From Nemopilema nomurai (taxonomy: Eukaryota > Cnidaria > Scyphozoa > Rhizostomeae > Rhizostomatidae): a stretch of 64,000 bases of DNA. The stretch is from contig ML133458.1 in NCBI GenBank assembly GCA_003864495.1, positions 124,001 to 188,000 on the forward strand. The letters run 5' to 3'. Under the pieces are notes generated by a model that saw only the letters and a program-made list of their open reading frames with translations, was not told where the DNA came from and did not search any database. A program made the translations under genes and the position numbers. Below are positions 60,583 through 64,000 of the stretch, one piece after another. Position 1 is the stretch's first letter, and every line of letters begins with the position of its first letter.

Positions 60583-63500
60583 TCATTTTATTTCTGACAG
60601 CTCTAAGTCTTCCATCATGTAACTGAGATACTCGTCTCCTTTTGCGTTCGTGAAACTGTGGCTGCGGATCAGCCGTCGGCAAAGAAGTGTGGGGGACATT
60701 TCCATGGCAGAGACTGCGTTGTCTTGGTTGGTTGAGGCGAACGAGCAATCGCACAATATCTCCTGATTGACGTTTGGGTCGATCTCATCTGTCATGCTGA
60801 CATACTGATTAGCCACTGCTAAACGAGCGAGCAAATGCTTATCCTGAAGAAAATGTGTAAATCATGGTCAGAAAAACACTTGGATTTCAATTTAACAAAT
60901 ATAAAGAAAATGTTTTGTAAAAAAGACTTCTTATTAGCAAAATATTTAACTATTCTTCTGGATGTTAGATCATGTCAAAGTTTACATTTACCAAACATGC
61001 ATTGACAAGGATATATGCATTGACCAATAACAAGACCTGCCTCAACTGAAATAACATGCAATGGTAAGAAAATGACAGAGATGACACATGACAGAGATGA
61101 CGCATCAGAGGTGACAGGTTAAATATGACAGAAACAGAATGAATTGATACTCACGTTCAAGCATGCTTCAACAAAGTCAGCTTCAGTAACGACTCCATTT
61201 CCGTTCTTGTCCAAACCCTTAAATTTTAGATGTTTAATAAAGGTACATTTTACAACGTGAAAGATCATAAGACCCTAATTTCTAAGGCATACTGAAAACC
61301 ATCTCATGTGCAGATTCAGAGCCAATATCTAATCATATCAAATTACCAAAAATGCTATTTGCAGCTAAAAGATTAAAATGTTATAACAAATTTGTAATTA
61401 GCCTCGATTACATATTTGTACTTTCGCATCACCGTAAACATTATCATAGTTGAACATCTTTCATCTGACTGATATTTAGCAGTGCCACTATCAAGGCACT
61501 TATTCGACTAGCTTTGGTATGATTCAATTCACCTTGAACAACTCATCAGCATGGTCCTCAAGTCTTAGATGTCCGCAAGAAACTTTCCTGGAAGGGAGTT
61601 TCCCTGTACCATGGTCTGACGTAACAGTTCTATAAACAGCATCCAATACAGCGACTAGCTCCTGAAATCAAAGTTGCATAATCTATTATAGGAAGTGGTG
61701 GACAAGAAAACTTATTTTGTATACGGCTACTGTGGGACTGAGGTATGAAATGAGAGATCGCCTTCTTCCGTGACGTAAGAATCATTATGATGGTGAAAGA
61801 GACTGAGTCGTACTTTCAATGATAGGTCAAAAGATCTTCGCTGGAAATTCCATTAAGCAATTTAGTTCTACACCAGATGATTCTTATAAGCCCTTCTTCC
61901 ATATTCCATTTGTAAATATAAATTTCCGAGTTTCGTCACCTAATTAGCTTCGTTAATTAGATTATTCATCAAATTGGCCCATGCCATGCATGCCTGTTTT
62001 CAAAATAAAACTCAACGAGAACAATCAGGTCTAAGAGAATGACCAGCATCAAGACACAGGAAATTTTGGTTAAAAATCTCACTTCTTTTGTGAGTATTCC
62101 ATCACCATCAACGTCATAGAGTCGAAAGGTCCATTTCAGCTTTTTGTGTAGGTTGCAATGGATAGTTTCAGACAGCCCAATAACGAAGTCCTGTTCGTAA
62201 AACAGCGAATTCAAGACGATGGAAAAATACTTACGACGCACTCTCTTTCTAAAACAAAACTGAAGCCACCCAGCATCATGAAAATTGGCCAAAATTAGAA
62301 GCAAGTCTTAAAAGCCGGGAAGAAGATACGCTTGAACATGGTTCTCAAAAAGCTTTGACTAGGAATATTTGTCACTTGACTGCACACCTGAAGCTAGAGG
62401 TCGCGGTTCTCTTGACATGTCGGACGCAATCAGGTAATCAGTCAGACTTAAAGTCTTCAAAGATAAGCTTGCTTCATTGCTCTTGAGAAATGAGGAGTAG
62501 CCGGCCAAGACTGGAAGATTCCGCTCCTTTTAAGAAGAGTGCAGTTCTGCATTACCACGCGGTGCTTCCCCAAAAACGAAATGAGCATTTGGAATTGTAA
62601 ATGATTTGACTTGAGGGAAGTGAAGTAAGAACATATGCTCAAGCTATGTACATCCAACTAGACAATCACACATCGATTAACTTCCACTGACATTTGTCAA
62701 AAGCGCAGGATATTAAAGAGGAATCAAGACACTAAACAAGACATGCCTACCTCAAAGTTAATCATGCCATCTTTGTCAGTGTCGAATGTGTTGAAGATGA
62801 CATTAGCATACAAAGATGAGTCTTGTTGGAAAATTAATGGTAAAGTCAATCAAACTTAAAAAGCTCAATAAGTGATTGAATAAATGTTTGGGTTTTTAAG
62901 GACATCAAAATTTGGTGACATTTATATAGAGATGGGGGAGGGGTTATGGTAAATGTTGGACATCATGTGCTTAACTTGGATTTTAGAAGCTGGAAAGATG
63001 GTCCTTGAAACAAGAGGATTAGGTACCTTGAAGAGAATAACAAGAGTAGAAATAAGTTTATGAATTGATTGTAACTGTGTTTGGTGAATGGTGATGAAAA
63101 ATAGCAGTAACTGAGAAATCACGAGAAAATGAATGCCTAAAGTTGAAAGTGGCTCTCCACGACGTGATAGATATAGATTATGGTTAGGATATGACAGAGG
63201 AATCTGTGGTCATAGCATGAATTAAAAATGGACCATCAGAAGCTTCTACCGGTTCTTCTACCTTAGATACAAACGATAAGAACATATTTGGTTAAGGTAC
63301 AATATTAACACAAATGAATTTAATGTTTTATTATAAAGTGTTTCATACAAATAATATATAATAATTCCTACTTTAAGGCCCTCCCTTTATCAATAATGAA
63401 GGCTGTTACACCCAATGTTTGCAAAATAGTATCCCAATTAACAAACTTTTAATCACATAGGGTGTCTAAGTTTCACGTTATACTGAAAACATTGTGAAAA

Positions 63501-63629
63501 GTTTACAAGAATACAAAGAATTGTTAAACCACTATGAGGAGAATCAATAACCCGCATACCTCCTTCAGGAAACAAGCTTGCATATTTCTCTTTAAATGTA
63601 TCCCTATTGACAATGCCAGCTGGGCAGTC
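60583..63629 (-). CDS. Neuronal calcium sensor / KChIP-type EF-hand protein, 5' incomplete
   Basis: Calcium-binding signalling protein of the NCS superfamily. Six minus-strand exons join in phase: 63560-63629, 62751-62821, 62083-62190, 61533-61661, 61155-61217, 60583-60843. The first visible exon carries the family's degenerate EF-hand 1 with Cys-Pro (DCPAGIVNRDTF) and YASLFPEG. EF2 is DTDKDGMINFEDF, followed by VIGLSETIH and LKWTFRLYD. EF3 is DVDGDGILTKEEL and EF4 is DKNGNGVVTEADF. These three loops keep their acidic ligands and look functional. The wording is closest to KChIP (compare LKWAFNLYD). After EF4 the protein runs about 80 residues further than usual family members, ending MMEDLELSEIK. 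The N-terminus, including any myristoylation site, was not found and probably lies beyond the window. Assignment to KChIP rather than another NCS branch is tentative. Confidence 0.85.
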
Positions 63630-64000
63630 CTATTTAAAGGAAAAGCAGGCTTATAATCACAACTTGCTGCGAGAAAGCAACGAAACCAAAGCCGCAATAT
63701 GCAAATCAGTTTGCAAATGATGACAATGTCAAAGGCGTCAATACAAGGTTGAATTAGCGGCTCCTGATCGTGGATCGTCAGCTCACAACTCGAGGAAAGC
63801 CTTAACTTGCCCCATTTCTCCAAAGTTTCCTAAATACCCCAACACCATAGTACATTCTACCAGAGCAATTTGATTCAATGTACTGTCGCAGAAGAGCAGA
63901 TCATTTTCATTTGACTCCACCAGAACTGCGCCAAAAGGGATGTACTTTCTTCTTCTTATAGTGTCGTGAATATATGATCTATGTTTCTACTCGCATAAAG
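63630..64000. other. Intron or upstream region of the EF-hand gene
   Basis: I looked on the minus strand for the preceding exon of the calcium sensor (a short segment leading into a Phe before the Cys-Pro motif) and did not find a convincing one. This is likely intron continuing past the window end. Confidence 0.4.

Overview
The window reads as nuclear DNA of an invertebrate animal, most likely a cnidarian; the phylum is an inference. It is AT-rich and intron-rich, with GT-AG introns, and all five recognisable genes are metazoan. There is no sign of bacterial or viral organisation. About half of the window is non-coding.

Layout. 1-2650: no recognisable gene. 2651-8588 (+): four exons of a secreted matrix metalloproteinase (MMP) with propeptide, catalytic domain and four-bladed hemopexin domain; the signal-peptide exon was not found and exon 2651-3187 carries a one-base frame break. 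8589-22900: no supported gene, only short repeats and one unexplained open frame (12104-12664). 22970-32400: a striking array of 26 monomers of about 325 bp, organised in four blocks. Each monomer looks like an exon plus intron, with a TACTAAC-like branch site, a pyrimidine tract, AG, and a GTAATATG donor. 33815-34957 (+): a single-exon carnosine N-methyltransferase (CARNMT1). 34958-41122: non-coding. 41123-44344 (+): a two-exon tissue inhibitor of metalloproteinases (TIMP) that has lost the zinc-chelating first cysteine. 44865-58067 (-): a twelve-exon TTC14 gene, convergent with TIMP. 60583-63629 (-): a 5'-incomplete neuronal-calcium-sensor/KChIP-type EF-hand protein that runs off the right side.

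Functional links. The MMP and the TIMP are a protease family and its inhibitor family, about 32 kb apart on the same strand, but the TIMP reactive site is altered, so simple inhibition should not be assumed. CARNMT1, TTC14 and the calcium sensor are unrelated housekeeping or signalling genes. Reading-frame problems in both MMP and TTC14 suggest either small assembly indels or real lesions. The exon-like satellite array is the best candidate for something undescribed.
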